Positions 7,709 through 14,600 of a stretch of 14,600 bases of DNA are shown here, one piece after another. The position numbers and the translations under genes were made by a program. The notes beneath the pieces are model-generated. The model was not told where the DNA came from. It made no database searches and saw only the letters and a list, made by a program, of their open reading frames with translations. Source of the stretch: Rickettsiales bacterium (GTDB taxonomy: Bacteria > Pseudomonadota > Alphaproteobacteria > TMED109); assembly GCA_002689905.1 (NCBI GenBank), contig NZIN01000014.1, positions 1 to 14,600 of the forward strand, read 5' to 3'. Position 1 is the stretch's first letter, and the number at the start of each line of letters is the position of its first letter.

Positions 7709-8122
7709 ATGAGTGCAGGATTAATTAAGACAAAAATTATATCTCCTGATCAAGAAATTTATAGTGGTAATTCTGAAATGGTAGTTTTACCTGGAGAAGA
7801 GGGTGATTTTGCAGCAATGTTTGAACATGCGCCTTTAATTACATATTTAAGAGCAGGGAAAATAGAAGTTTTTGAATTAGATAATAGCGATAAAATTGTT
7901 TATTTTGTTTCGGGTGGTTTCGTAAAAGTAGAAGATAATATTTGTATGATAATGGTAGATTATATAAAGAAGTTTAGTGATATTGATGTTAAGTCTAATG
8001 AAGAAAAAATTTCACAATTATTAAATCAAGTTGATGAAGAAAAGGATGATTCATTAAAAAGTAGTCTGCTTAATTCTATTGATTTACTTAAATCAGAGAA
8101 TAGCTTTGCATTGGAACATTAG
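7709..8122 (+). CDS. atpC: F1 ATP synthase subunit epsilon
   Basis: This 137-residue protein is epsilon, which caps the gamma stalk and can inhibit ATP hydrolysis. The N-terminal beta-sandwich is clear: KIISPDQEIYSGNSEMVVLPGEEGDFAAM at its core, followed by HAPLITYLRAGKI and FVSGGFVKVEDN. The C-terminal helical part (from about residue 88) is poorly conserved and acidic-lysine rich, as is usual in alphaproteobacteria. The ATG follows the atpD stop with no spacing, and GAGAG upstream is a fair ribosome site. It is the last gene of the operon; its TAG stop is one base from the stop of the convergent rppH. Confidence 0.95.
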   Translation: MSAGLIKTKIISPDQEIYSGNSEMVVLPGEEGDFAAMFEHAPLITYLRAGKIEVFELDNSDKIVYFVSGGFVKVEDNICMIMVDYIKKFSDIDVKSNEEKISQLLNQVDEEKDDSLKSSLLNSIDLLKSENSFALEH

Positions 8123-8146
8123 TTTAAGCTGCTATTAGATTAAACT
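8121..8146. terminator. Weak inverted repeat at the atpC/rppH convergence
   Basis: AGTTTAA (8121-8127) and TTAAACT (8140-8146) form a 7-bp stem around a 12-base loop. They begin within the atpC stop codon and extend into the 3' end of rppH. The place suits a bidirectional terminator, but the stem has just one G-C pair and no clean U-run follows at once on either strand. Treat it as a weak candidate. Confidence 0.22.
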
Positions 8147-8609
8147 CTTGTAATATTTTTCTATAAATTTCTTTTTTAAAGCTTACTATATGCTCAGTGA
8201 TATGAAGAGGTTCAAACCAATTCCAGTTATGAAACTCTGGTTTTTTATCAGCTTGCAAGTTTATGTCCTTATCTTGCCCCATAAAATTAAAAAGAAACCA
8301 TTTTTGTTTTTGACCTACAAATTTTCCTCCCCATAATTTTTTTCTTAGAGCTTCAGGTAAATTATAATAATACCAATTTTTGCTAATGCCTATAATTTCT
8401 GCACTTTTAACACCTGTTTCTTCGTATAGTTCTCTTTTGGCAGCATTTTCTAGTTTTTCATTTTTTGCCACATTAACTCCTCCTTGAGGCATTTGCCAAG
8501 CTCCTTTGTTGTCAATTCTTTCTCCCATAAATATTTTTTTTTCTTGGTTGAGTAATATAATTCCTACGCTTATTCTCCAACCTTTTTCAAAATATTCAGA
8601 TTTTTTCAT
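8124..8609 (-). CDS. rppH: RNA pyrophosphohydrolase (Nudix), RppH
   Basis: This 161-residue Nudix hydrolase is of the RppH/IalA type, which removes pyrophosphate from 5'-triphosphate RNA and so opens mRNAs to decay. GWRISVGIILLN is followed by WQMPQGG (38-44), the family hallmark. The Nudix box ends normally in AAKRELYEETGV (56-67). Between the first Gly (43) and the first Glu (51) there are seven residues instead of the usual five, a two-residue insertion (VNVAKN). The later KWFLFNFMG, FHNWNWFEP and VSFKKEIYRKIL match RppH. The start shares one base with the ctpA stop (TAATG), so it is the last gene of the minus-strand block. An rppH beside ctpA is common in alphaproteobacteria. Confidence 0.92.
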   Translation of the reverse strand: MKKSEYFEKGWRISVGIILLNQEKKIFMGERIDNKGAWQMPQGGVNVAKNEKLENAAKRELYEETGVKSAEIIGISKNWYYYNLPEALRKKLWGGKFVGQKQKWFLFNFMGQDKDINLQADKKPEFHNWNWFEPLHITEHIVSFKKEIYRKILQEFNLIAA

Positions 8610-9886
8610 TAAGAAGCCTGTTTAATGCTTTCATAAAGATCTATAGACCTTATCAATTCTATTGCTCTATCAAGCTGATAATCCTTAACTTCTGGTTTTT
8701 CAATATCACTTTTAGTATCCTTGCCTTCAATATCATTTTCTTTATCTAGAGCACCTCTAAGATCAGATTCTCTTCTAGAATTATTTTTTTCTATAATTTC
8801 TATTTTAGATTGAGGTACGTATATGTCAGGGCTAATTCCCTTAGCTTGAATTGAAGTACCTGAAGGAGTGTAATATCTAGCAGTGGTCAATCTTATAGCT
8901 CCCTTGCTTGTTACAGGAATAATAGTCTGAACTGATCCTTTTCCAAAAGTTTTTGTTCCCATTAATATACCTCTTTTATGATCTTTTAATGCTCCAGCAA
9001 CAATTTCAGATGCTGAAGCTGATCCACCATTGATTAAAACTACAATTGGCAGGCCATTTGTAATATCACCTTTAGAAGCATTAAATCTCTGCTCATCTTC
9101 ATTATTTCTTCCTCTTGTAGACACTATTTCACCTCTATCTAAGAATGCATCTGAAACTGATACGGCTTGATCAAGTAATCCTCCAGGGTTATTTCTAAGA
9201 TCAAGAACTACTCCTTTCATATTACCATTCATGCTCAAATTTAATTTTTTATACTCTTTAACTAAGTTCCTATAAGTTTTTTGAGTAAATGAGGTTATTC
9301 TTAAATATCCTACATTATCCTCTTTTTTTGACTTTATTGAGGTAACTTTAATAACAGCTCTTTTTAAACTTAAATCAAAAGAATCTTTACCTTCTCTTAT
9401 GACAGTTATTTTTAGTTTAGTATTTACAGGGCCTCTCATCTTATCTACTGCTTCAGACAAAGTTAATCCCATAACAGGTTCTTCATCAATATGAGAAATA
9501 TAATCACCTGATTGAATTCCTGCTTTAGCAGCAGGCGTTTCATCTATAGGAGAAACTACTTTCACTAAACCATTTTCCATAGTTACTTCTATACCTAAAC
9601 CACCAAATTCTCCTTTTGTTTGAATTTTCATTTCATTAAAATTATCAGCATTTAAATAGCTAGAGTGAGGATCTAATGACTGCAACATACCATCTATTGC
9701 AGCTTCAATTAATTCTTTATCTGTAACTTTTTCAACATATTCACTTCTAACTCTTTCATAAACTTCTCCAAATAGGTTTAATTGCTTATAAACATTGTTG
9801 TCATCTGAATATAGCTTTGAGACAACAATTATATTGATTATTAAAAAAGTTAGTTTGATCATAAATAAGTTTCTAAAATTAAACAT
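8609..9886 (-). CDS. ctpA: Carboxyl-terminal processing protease (S41), CtpA
   Basis: This 425-residue periplasmic serine protease belongs to the CtpA/Prc family. A hydrophobic N-terminal stretch (about residues 9-26) acts as signal peptide or anchor. YVEKVTDKELIEAAIDGML and the LDPHSSYL motif come next, then a PDZ domain (about 95-175) and the S41 core with VVLDLRNNPGG (226-236). The catalytic dyad is visible: nucleophile Ser291 in GSASASEI and general base Lys316 in TFGKGSVQ. A charged, low-complexity tail (365-405) precedes a final helix. AGAGGA five or so bases ahead of the ATG is a strong ribosome site and fixes the start. It follows the envC-like gene by 16 bases. Pairing of ctpA with an EnvC-type factor suggests shared work on cell-wall hydrolase control, which is inference. 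Confidence 0.96.
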   Translation of the reverse strand: MFNFRNLFMIKLTFLIINIIVVSKLYSDDNNVYKQLNLFGEVYERVRSEYVEKVTDKELIEAAIDGMLQSLDPHSSYLNADNFNEMKIQTKGEFGGLGIEVTMENGLVKVVSPIDETPAAKAGIQSGDYISHIDEEPVMGLTLSEAVDKMRGPVNTKLKITVIREGKDSFDLSLKRAVIKVTSIKSKKEDNVGYLRITSFTQKTYRNLVKEYKKLNLSMNGNMKGVVLDLRNNPGGLLDQAVSVSDAFLDRGEIVSTRGRNNEDEQRFNASKGDITNGLPIVVLINGGSASASEIVAGALKDHKRGILMGTKTFGKGSVQTIIPVTSKGAIRLTTARYYTPSGTSIQAKGISPDIYVPQSKIEIIEKNNSRRESDLRGALDKENDIEGKDTKSDIEKPEVKDYQLDRAIELIRSIDLYESIKQAS

Positions 9887-9902
9887 TGTATCCTCTTAAA
9901 AA

Positions 9903-10973
9903 TTAATTAAGCTTAGCCCACTTTTTTGGACTTATGGTTTTACCCTTAAACCTAAATTCCATATAAAAATTATTATTATTACTATTATTAATATCACCTA
10001 AAACCATACCTTTTTCAAGCCAATCTCCAGTTTTACAATTTATATTACTTAAACCAGATAAAATTAAGTGATAGTCATTACTTAAATCTAATATTATCAT
10101 ATTACCATATCCTTTAAAAAAATCAGCATAAACTACTAAACTACTTTTTGGAGCTATTAGAATTGTTTCTTTTAAAACGGATAACTGTATTCCTGTTTTA
10201 AGAGCTGCGGTTTTAATTTTTTTTATATTTATTTTCTTTATAGGAAGAATATCTTTCAAGGAGTTAAATTTAAAATCATCAAATAATACTGTTTCTTTTC
10301 TATTACTCTCAAAGTCGTCAATTAATGACTTTATTTTACTAACTTTTTTTATAATTTTATCTTTCTGAATCATATTTTGTTTTTTTTCAATTTTTGTAAT
10401 TATAGTTTCACCAATTAATCCTTCTAGGTCACTAGACCTGCTATTTAGAGCAACTTCTATATTATTTAAGGAAGAATTTAAATTTTTTAAACTAATCTCA
10501 TATTTATCAACCTTACTTTCTAGCTCAATATATTCACTTTGATTTGATGTTATCAAATTATTAGTCTTATCAAATATTATTTTAGAAGAAGTTTTTTCAA
10601 TTTCCGATAGATAGTTATCGTGTTGATGAATTAATATATTATTTAAAAGCAGGCTTTGCTTTTTAATTAAAGTATTTTTATTTTCTCTATTTTTTTTTAA
10701 AGCATTTTGTTTTTCAAATACTAATTTTTCAAGAAATTTTCTTTCAAAAAATCCTTTTCTCACAAGTTTTTTATATTTTTTTATATTGGAATTAGTTTTA
10801 TTTAAATCTCTTTTAATCTCTTTTTCTATTTTAACTAACTCGAGATAGGTTTCTTTATTGGTTATTAATTTTTCTTCAACCTCTTTTAACTTCTTATAAT
10901 TCAGATCATCTGAGATTAATAATTTGAATGAAATAGTAGAAAAAATAATAATTAATAAAATAACAAATTGCAC
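9903..10973 (-). CDS. EnvC-like murein hydrolase activator (degenerate M23/LytM)
   Basis: This 356-residue protein has the EnvC layout: a hydrophobic N-terminal export segment (2-20), a long lysine/asparagine-rich coiled coil (about 25-225), and a C-terminal LytM domain (about 255-356). The LytM part shows LIAPKSSLVVYADFFKGYG, then LILSGLSN, GDWLEKGMVLGDI and FYMEFRFKGKTISPKKW. The metal-binding histidines of active M23 peptidases are absent (FYMEFR stands where active enzymes have HxHFE-type residues). It therefore probably activates amidases at the septum rather than cutting wall itself. The start is a GTG (10973). No ATG or TTG lies further upstream in frame, although the in-frame codons just before it (KTKATNI) would supply the missing positive n-region of a signal peptide. 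rsfS ends 20 bases upstream; rlmH, often found between them, is absent. Confidence 0.85.
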   Translation of the reverse strand: MQFVILLIIIFSTISFKLLISDDLNYKKLKEVEEKLITNKETYLELVKIEKEIKRDLNKTNSNIKKYKKLVRKGFFERKFLEKLVFEKQNALKKNRENKNTLIKKQSLLLNNILIHQHDNYLSEIEKTSSKIIFDKTNNLITSNQSEYIELESKVDKYEISLKNLNSSLNNIEVALNSRSSDLEGLIGETIITKIEKKQNMIQKDKIIKKVSKIKSLIDDFESNRKETVLFDDFKFNSLKDILPIKKINIKKIKTAALKTGIQLSVLKETILIAPKSSLVVYADFFKGYGNMIILDLSNDYHLILSGLSNINCKTGDWLEKGMVLGDINNSNNNNFYMEFRFKGKTISPKKWAKLN

Positions 10974-10993
10974 TATATTAGTTGCCTTAGTCT

Positions 10994-11323
10994 TTATGTT
11001 ATATTAGAGCTAATCTCATCAACAGTCCACATTTTCTCTAGAGCATAGTAATCTCTTACCTCATTTCTAAACAAATGGATTATGATGTCTCCGGCATCTA
11101 CGAGAACCCAGTCTCCATTGCTTTTACCTTCAATACTTAGGGTATTTAGGTTTTCTTTTTTAAGAGCATCTAATAAATGGTTAGATAAAGCTATTACATG
11201 CCTATTCGAGGTTCCTGAACAGATTATCATAAATTCAGCTATACTAGATTTACCTTTAAGATTGATCCGAATAATATCCTTTGCTTTATTATCAGTAAGA
11301 ATTTTTTGTATTTTATGATACAT
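10994..11323 (-). CDS. rsfS: Ribosomal silencing factor RsfS
   Basis: This 109-residue protein of the RsfS/Iojap family binds ribosomal protein L14 and blocks subunit joining when nutrients are short. The family core is clear: KAKDIIRINLKGKSSIAEFM, ICSGTSNRHV (35-43), then SNGDWVLVDAGDIIIHLF (68-85) and DYYALEKMW (91-99). The length is usual for the family. It follows nadD by 29 bases, the standard alphaproteobacterial nadD-rsfS pairing. No convincing Shine-Dalgarno precedes the ATG at 11323. Confidence 0.95.
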   Translation of the reverse strand: MYHKIQKILTDNKAKDIIRINLKGKSSIAEFMIICSGTSNRHVIALSNHLLDALKKENLNTLSIEGKSNGDWVLVDAGDIIIHLFRNEVRDYYALEKMWTVDEISSNIT

Positions 11324-11352
11324 ATTAATAGAAATTTTTATAAACCATTTTA

Positions 11353-11955
11353 TTATCCTATATTTTTTCTTAAATTGGTAGAACTATTGGGATTAGGTCT
11401 GATATTAAGGAAACTCCACACAGGTAGATCTTTACTTTTTTTTAATTCACTTAAGCTTAGTTTATTTTTCCAAAAATACTGTGCAGGCTTTGAATATAAT
11501 GCTTTATTATAAAAGCCATTTCTATTAACTACTATTATTGGACATAAATAAAATATTTTTTTCCAATTATACCATTTATCCATGGTATACAAATTATCTG
11601 CTCCCATTATCCAAAAAAAACTAACTCTTGGCATTATTATTTGTAACTTTTTTATAGTATCGTATGTAAATTTAGTTCCTATTTTTAATTCTAAGGCTTG
11701 AGGTTTAATTTTATGGTTTTTATTTACTTGATGAGTGCTAAGTAATCTTTTTTGAATAGTATTCAGTTGTTCTTTATTTTTAAGTGGGTTATGTGGTGCA
11801 ACTAACCACCAGACTTGATCTAAAGATAAATAATTAAGTACTAGATTACTAACATACACGTGGCCATTATGAGCTGGGTCAAAGCTGCCTCCTAATAATC
11901 CAATTTTAGAATTACTTAAATTATTAAACAGACTGCTAGTGTTTATTGTCTTAAT
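11353..11955 (-). CDS. nadD: Nicotinate-nucleotide adenylyltransferase NadD (non-standard start)
   Basis: NadD joins nicotinate mononucleotide and ATP to form deamido-NAD. The nucleotide-binding motif GGSFDPAHNGH is fully present, encoded at about 11892-11860. It is followed by WWLVAPHNPLK, FFWIMGADN and the C-terminal SSTNLRK before an early stop, as in other alphaproteobacterial NadD. The first standard start in this frame, a GTG at 11859, lies after that motif and would delete the active site, so it cannot be right. From the upstream in-frame stop (TAA, 11982-11980) down to the motif there is no ATG, GTG or TTG. I place the start at an ATT (11955) with AAGGA eight bases ahead, giving 200 residues and a 13-base overlap with proA. 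CTG (11931) and ATA (11946) are alternatives. The product is certain; the start is not. Confidence 0.88.
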   Translation of the reverse strand: MKTINTSSLFNNLSNSKIGLLGGSFDPAHNGHVYVSNLVLNYLSLDQVWWLVAPHNPLKNKEQLNTIQKRLLSTHQVNKNHKIKPQALELKIGTKFTYDTIKKLQIIMPRVSFFWIMGADNLYTMDKWYNWKKIFYLCPIIVVNRNGFYNKALYSKPAQYFWKNKLSLSELKKSKDLPVWSFLNIRPNPNSSTNLRKNIG

Positions 11956-13202
11956 TGACCAGTTCCTTTTACTATATACTTATATGTAGTTAATTCTTGA
12001 GTGCCTACTGGACCTCGAGCATGAAGCTTTCCAGTAGATATTCCAATTTCAGACCCTAAGCCAAATTCTGCTCCATCTGCAAATTGAGTCGAGGTGTTAT
12101 GCATTACAATAGCACTTTCTATTTTTTTTAAGAAAATGTTCGCACAAGAAATATTATTGGTTATAATTGCATCGGTGTGTTTAGAGCTATAGGAATTTAT
12201 ATGATTTACAGCTTCTTCAAGGTTATTTACTACCTTAATAGAAACTATGGCATCTAAGTATTCTTTTTCCCAATCTGATTGTTTTACTTTCTTAATATTC
12301 TTATTATGTTTAGTAATATTATTATCACCTCTTATCTCACAACCAGCGTCTAAAAGGTTTTCTAATAATTTTGGTAATATACTTTTTTCTGTATCCTTAT
12401 GAATAAGTATAGTTTCTGTAGCACCACAAATACTAGTTCTTCTCATTTTAGCATTAACACAAACTTCTACAGCCATTTTGACATTCGCATACTTGTCTAT
12501 ATAGGTATGACATATTCCATCTAAATGAGAAAACACTGGTATAGTACTCTTTTCTTTCACTGTTTTGATTAGTTCTTTGCCTCCTCTCGGAACTAATACA
12601 TCTATATATTTATTCATAGAAAATAATAAGTTGACAGCATTTCTAGAGTAACTTTCTAAAGATGAGACAATATTTTTATTTAAAGTGGATTTTTCTAGGG
12701 CTTTCCGAATTATATTAATTATTGTTTCATTTGTATTTTGAGCTTCTTTACCTCCCTTGAGAATAACAGCATTCCCAGACTTAATGCAAAGAATCGCTAC
12801 ATCGCATACCACATTAGGCCTAGACTCAAAGATTACAGCAATTACTCCAAGTGGGACTGAAATTTTTGAAATTTTTAAACCATTAGGTCTATGTTTTTTT
12901 AAAAGTACTTTTCCGATTGGATCTTCTAGTTTAATAACATTACTGATATCTTTTACAATACTTTTAATCCTCTCTTCATTTAGTAAAAGTCTATCTAATA
13001 AGTGTTCAGGTGTTTTATTTTTTTTTGCTAATGATATATCTCTTTGGTTAGAAGCAATAATTTTCTTTCTATATTTTAAAATATAATAAGATATTAACTT
13101 TAAAGCTTTATTCCTATCTGAATGAGAAGACTCTCCTAAGATAGATGAGGCAGATTTAGTTCTTTTACAGATTTTCTCTATATTAGCTTTAATTTGATTC
13201 AT
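11943..13202 (-). CDS. proA: Glutamate-5-semialdehyde dehydrogenase (gamma-glutamyl phosphate reductase)
   Basis: ProA reduces gamma-glutamyl phosphate to glutamate semialdehyde with NADPH, the second step of proline synthesis. From the chosen start it has 419 residues, the normal length. VPLGVIAVIFESRPNV (about 116-131), IKSGNAVILKGGKEA (about 140-154), VLVPRGGKELI and FSHLDGICHTYID are all typical. The catalytic cysteine is in MRRTSICGATET (Cys259). The end reads ARGPVGTQELTTYKYIVKGTG, also as expected. The frame is open from an ATG at 13226 inside proB. The ATG at 13202 is preferred because it lies one base after the proB stop, has AGGA eight bases upstream, and starts the family-like MNQIKANIEKI. 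proB and proA are thus tightly coupled. Confidence 0.97.
   Translation of the reverse strand: MNQIKANIEKICKRTKSASSILGESSHSDRNKALKLISYYILKYRKKIIASNQRDISLAKKNKTPEHLLDRLLLNEERIKSIVKDISNVIKLEDPIGKVLLKKHRPNGLKISKISVPLGVIAVIFESRPNVVCDVAILCIKSGNAVILKGGKEAQNTNETIINIIRKALEKSTLNKNIVSSLESYSRNAVNLLFSMNKYIDVLVPRGGKELIKTVKEKSTIPVFSHLDGICHTYIDKYANVKMAVEVCVNAKMRRTSICGATETILIHKDTEKSILPKLLENLLDAGCEIRGDNNITKHNKNIKKVKQSDWEKEYLDAIVSIKVVNNLEEAVNHINSYSSKHTDAIITNNISCANIFLKKIESAIVMHNTSTQFADGAEFGLGSEIGISTGKLHARGPVGTQELTTYKYIVKGTGQLRQ
11964..11968 (-). promoter_or_regulatory. nadD: Shine-Dalgarno-like site supporting an ATT start for nadD
   Basis: AAGGA, read on the minus strand inside the last codons of proA, stands eight bases ahead of the in-frame ATT at 11955-11953. 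It is the only good ribosome site I see between the end of proA and the GGSFDP motif of nadD, and it decides the start chosen. It may equally be chance within the codons for KGTG of proA. Confidence 0.35.
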
Positions 13203-13203
13203 T

Positions 13204-14334
13204 CTATTTCCTAATAACCATATCATCTCTATGAATTATAACATCTCTAGATTGATAACCCAGTAAATTCTCTATTTCATTACTTTTATATCCAGCAATT
13301 ATTTTTATATCATTAGAAGGATAAGCACTTATTCCAATACAAATTATATCTCTATTTTTATTTATAATATTTATAATGTCACCTTTTTGAAAGGATCCTG
13401 ATATTGATATTACTCCTGCTGGAAGTAAGCTGGCACCTTTTATTAAAGCATTTTCAGCTCCTTTATCTACCATCACTTTTCCTTTAATTTCTAATTGAGA
13501 TGATATCCATTTCTTTCTAGCTGTTTTTGGGCTTGTATTTGTTAAAAAAAGTGTAAATGTATTATTTTTTATTATTGAACTTATAGGCATTACTTTTTTT
13601 CCACTAGTAATAATCATATTGCATCCAGCAGACATTGCTATTTTAGCGGCTTTAATTTTTGTTGTCATTCCTCCTACTGCTATTGAAGAAGACGTATTTT
13701 CAGAATTTTTTTCAATATCCTTAGAGATTTTTCTAATATATTTTATTAACTTAGCCGTCTTATTTTTTTTTGGATTGGATGTATAAAGTCCATTTACATC
13801 AGATAGTAATATTAATAAATCAGAACTAGTAATTTGTGCTACTCTAGCCGCTAATTGATCATTATCGCCATATCTAAGCTCTTTGGTAGCTACAGTGTCA
13901 TTTTCATTTATAATAGGAATAGTCTCCAATTTTAATAAAGACTCTATGGTATTTCTTGCATTAATAGCACTGCTTCTGATCTCTGCATCTAAGTGAGTCA
14001 ATAAAATTTGACCACATTGAATTTTACTTTTTAAGAATATCTTTTTCCAAGCATTAATAAGTAATACTTGCCCTACTGCAGCTGCAGCTTGTTTTTCAGA
14101 TACTTTTATATTTTCTTTTTTTAATTTAAGACTTTTTTTACCTAAGGCTAGTGCTCCAGAAGATACTAAAAGCACTTCCTTCCCTTGATTTTTAAGCTTT
14201 ATTATTTCTGAAACAATACTTCCAAGTATTTTTTCATTAATTAGGTTTGTATTATTTCCTATTATTAATGCTGATCCTACTTTTATAACTATCCTTTTGG
14301 AGTTATTAAGAGTTTTTTTTTCTAAGGACTCCAT
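13204..14334 (-). CDS. proB: Glutamate 5-kinase
   Basis: ProB phosphorylates glutamate, the first and normally feedback-inhibited step of proline synthesis. This 376-residue protein has the amino acid kinase domain (about 12-260) with RIVIKVGSAL (14-23), LLVSSGALALG (55-65), IPIINENDTV (139-148), YGDNDQLAARV (155-165), LSDVNGLYT and GGMTTKIKAA (221-230). A C-terminal PUA domain (about 285-376) includes VDKGAENALIKGASLLPAGV. The full two-domain form matches the length of the family. The ATG at 14334 is chosen; it overlaps the end of obgE by 13 bases. No clear ribosome site precedes it beyond a run of A, so coupling to obgE is likely. It is followed one base later by proA. Confidence 0.97.
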   Translation of the reverse strand: MESLEKKTLNNSKRIVIKVGSALIIGNNTNLINEKILGSIVSEIIKLKNQGKEVLLVSSGALALGKKSLKLKKENIKVSEKQAAAAVGQVLLINAWKKIFLKSKIQCGQILLTHLDAEIRSSAINARNTIESLLKLETIPIINENDTVATKELRYGDNDQLAARVAQITSSDLLILLSDVNGLYTSNPKKNKTAKLIKYIRKISKDIEKNSENTSSSIAVGGMTTKIKAAKIAMSAGCNMIITSGKKVMPISSIIKNNTFTLFLTNTSPKTARKKWISSQLEIKGKVMVDKGAENALIKGASLLPAGVISISGSFQKGDIINIINKNRDIICIGISAYPSNDIKIIAGYKSNEIENLLGYQSRDVIIHRDDMVIRK

Positions 14335-14600
14335 TTTTTTAAAACCGATTCTTTATTTTTATTTTTTTCAGATAATAGTAGGTTTTTTAAAGTAATTAAA
14401 CTATTAATATCATTAATTGATATAGATGAGATTTTTTTATTAAACTTTTTCTCTAATTTTTTAGTAATTACTTTAATTTTATCTTCATCAATTAAATCTG
14501 ATTTTGTTAAAACTATAATCTCTTTTTTCTCCTCTAAACCTGATCCGTGTTTTACTAATTCACTCCTTATAACTTCGTAGTTATTAAGAATTCTTTTTTG
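14322..14600 (-). CDS. obgE: GTPase ObgE/CgtA, C-terminal part (runs off right edge)
   Basis: A minus-strand frame enters at the right edge and ends at TAG (14324-14322), giving 92 residues. It matches the end of the G domain of Obg, an essential GTPase in 50S ribosome assembly. ILNNYEVIRSELVKHGSGLEEK is the helix before the base-recognition motif. IIVLTKSDL is motif G4, with TKSD in place of the standard NKxD. ISSISIND stands at the G5 position. It ends about 30 residues after G5 with no long acidic tail. The glycine-rich Obg fold and motifs G1-G3 lie outside the window. The gene heads the visible minus-strand block, and obgE-proB-proA is a common alphaproteobacterial order. It overlaps proB by 13 bases. 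Confidence 0.9.
   Translation of the reverse strand, partial: QKRILNNYEVIRSELVKHGSGLEEKKEIIVLTKSDLIDEDKIKVITKKLEKKFNKKISSISINDINSLITLKNLLLSEKNKNKESVLKKWSP

Noticed and set aside
11082..11512. Two plus-strand open frames of 78 and 68 residues
   Set aside because: They are antisense to rsfS and nadD, both firmly identified, with no ribosome site or recognisable domain.
12757..13086. 109-residue plus-strand open frame
   Set aside because: It is antisense to the conserved proA N-terminal half; its hydrophobic composition is what antisense of lysine-rich AT-rich coding gives.
13203..13226. Upstream ATG for proA at 13226
   Set aside because: It would overlap proB by 23 bases and add MIWLLGNR, which does not look like ProA; the ATG at 13202 has AGGA upstream.

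Overview
The window is a compact, AT-rich (roughly 30% GC by eye) housekeeping segment of an alphaproteobacterial chromosome. The gene order supports this: xerC, fsa and priA lie next to a five-gene F1 ATP synthase operon (atpHAGDC, with no F0 genes), followed by rppH, ctpA, an envC-like gene, rsfS, nadD, proA, proB and obgE. The low GC, tiny gaps and many one-base or zero-base gene junctions point to a streamlined lineage, such as a SAR11/HIMB59/AEGEAN-type marine alphaproteobacterium. proA and proB argue against a typical Rickettsiales. The exact lineage is inference.

Layout. Positions 1-988 (minus strand) hold the N-terminal part of a Xer tyrosine recombinase, running off the left edge, and the transaldolase-like fsa. 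A 48-bp divergent spacer follows. From 1037 to 8122 (plus strand) come priA, split by a frameshift in a run of 11 A, then a 70-bp spacer with a possible promoter and a perfect dyad, then atpH-atpA-atpG-atpD-atpC. From 8124 to 14600 (minus strand) a tightly packed block reads, in transcription order, obgE (3' part, entering from the right edge), proB, proA, nadD, rsfS, envC-like, ctpA and rppH. The two blocks converge with one base between the stop codons of atpC and rppH. No stretch over 300 bases lacks a gene, and I saw no tRNA, rRNA, insertion sequence or CRISPR.

How the genes work together. atpHAGDC encode the catalytic F1 head of ATP synthase. proB and proA are the first two steps of proline synthesis. 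nadD makes the NAD dinucleotide. obgE and rsfS act on ribosome assembly or silencing. The envC-like gene and ctpA are envelope and periplasmic factors. rppH starts mRNA decay. xerC and priA serve chromosome resolution and replication restart.

I found no new multi-gene system. The points worth a second look are local: the priA frameshift in a homopolymer, together with two more A-runs of 11-12 in the same gene and altered helicase motifs; nadD without any ATG, GTG or TTG start ahead of its nucleotide-binding motif; a two-residue insertion in the Nudix box of RppH; a dyad over the likely atp promoter; and no rlmH between rsfS and envC.
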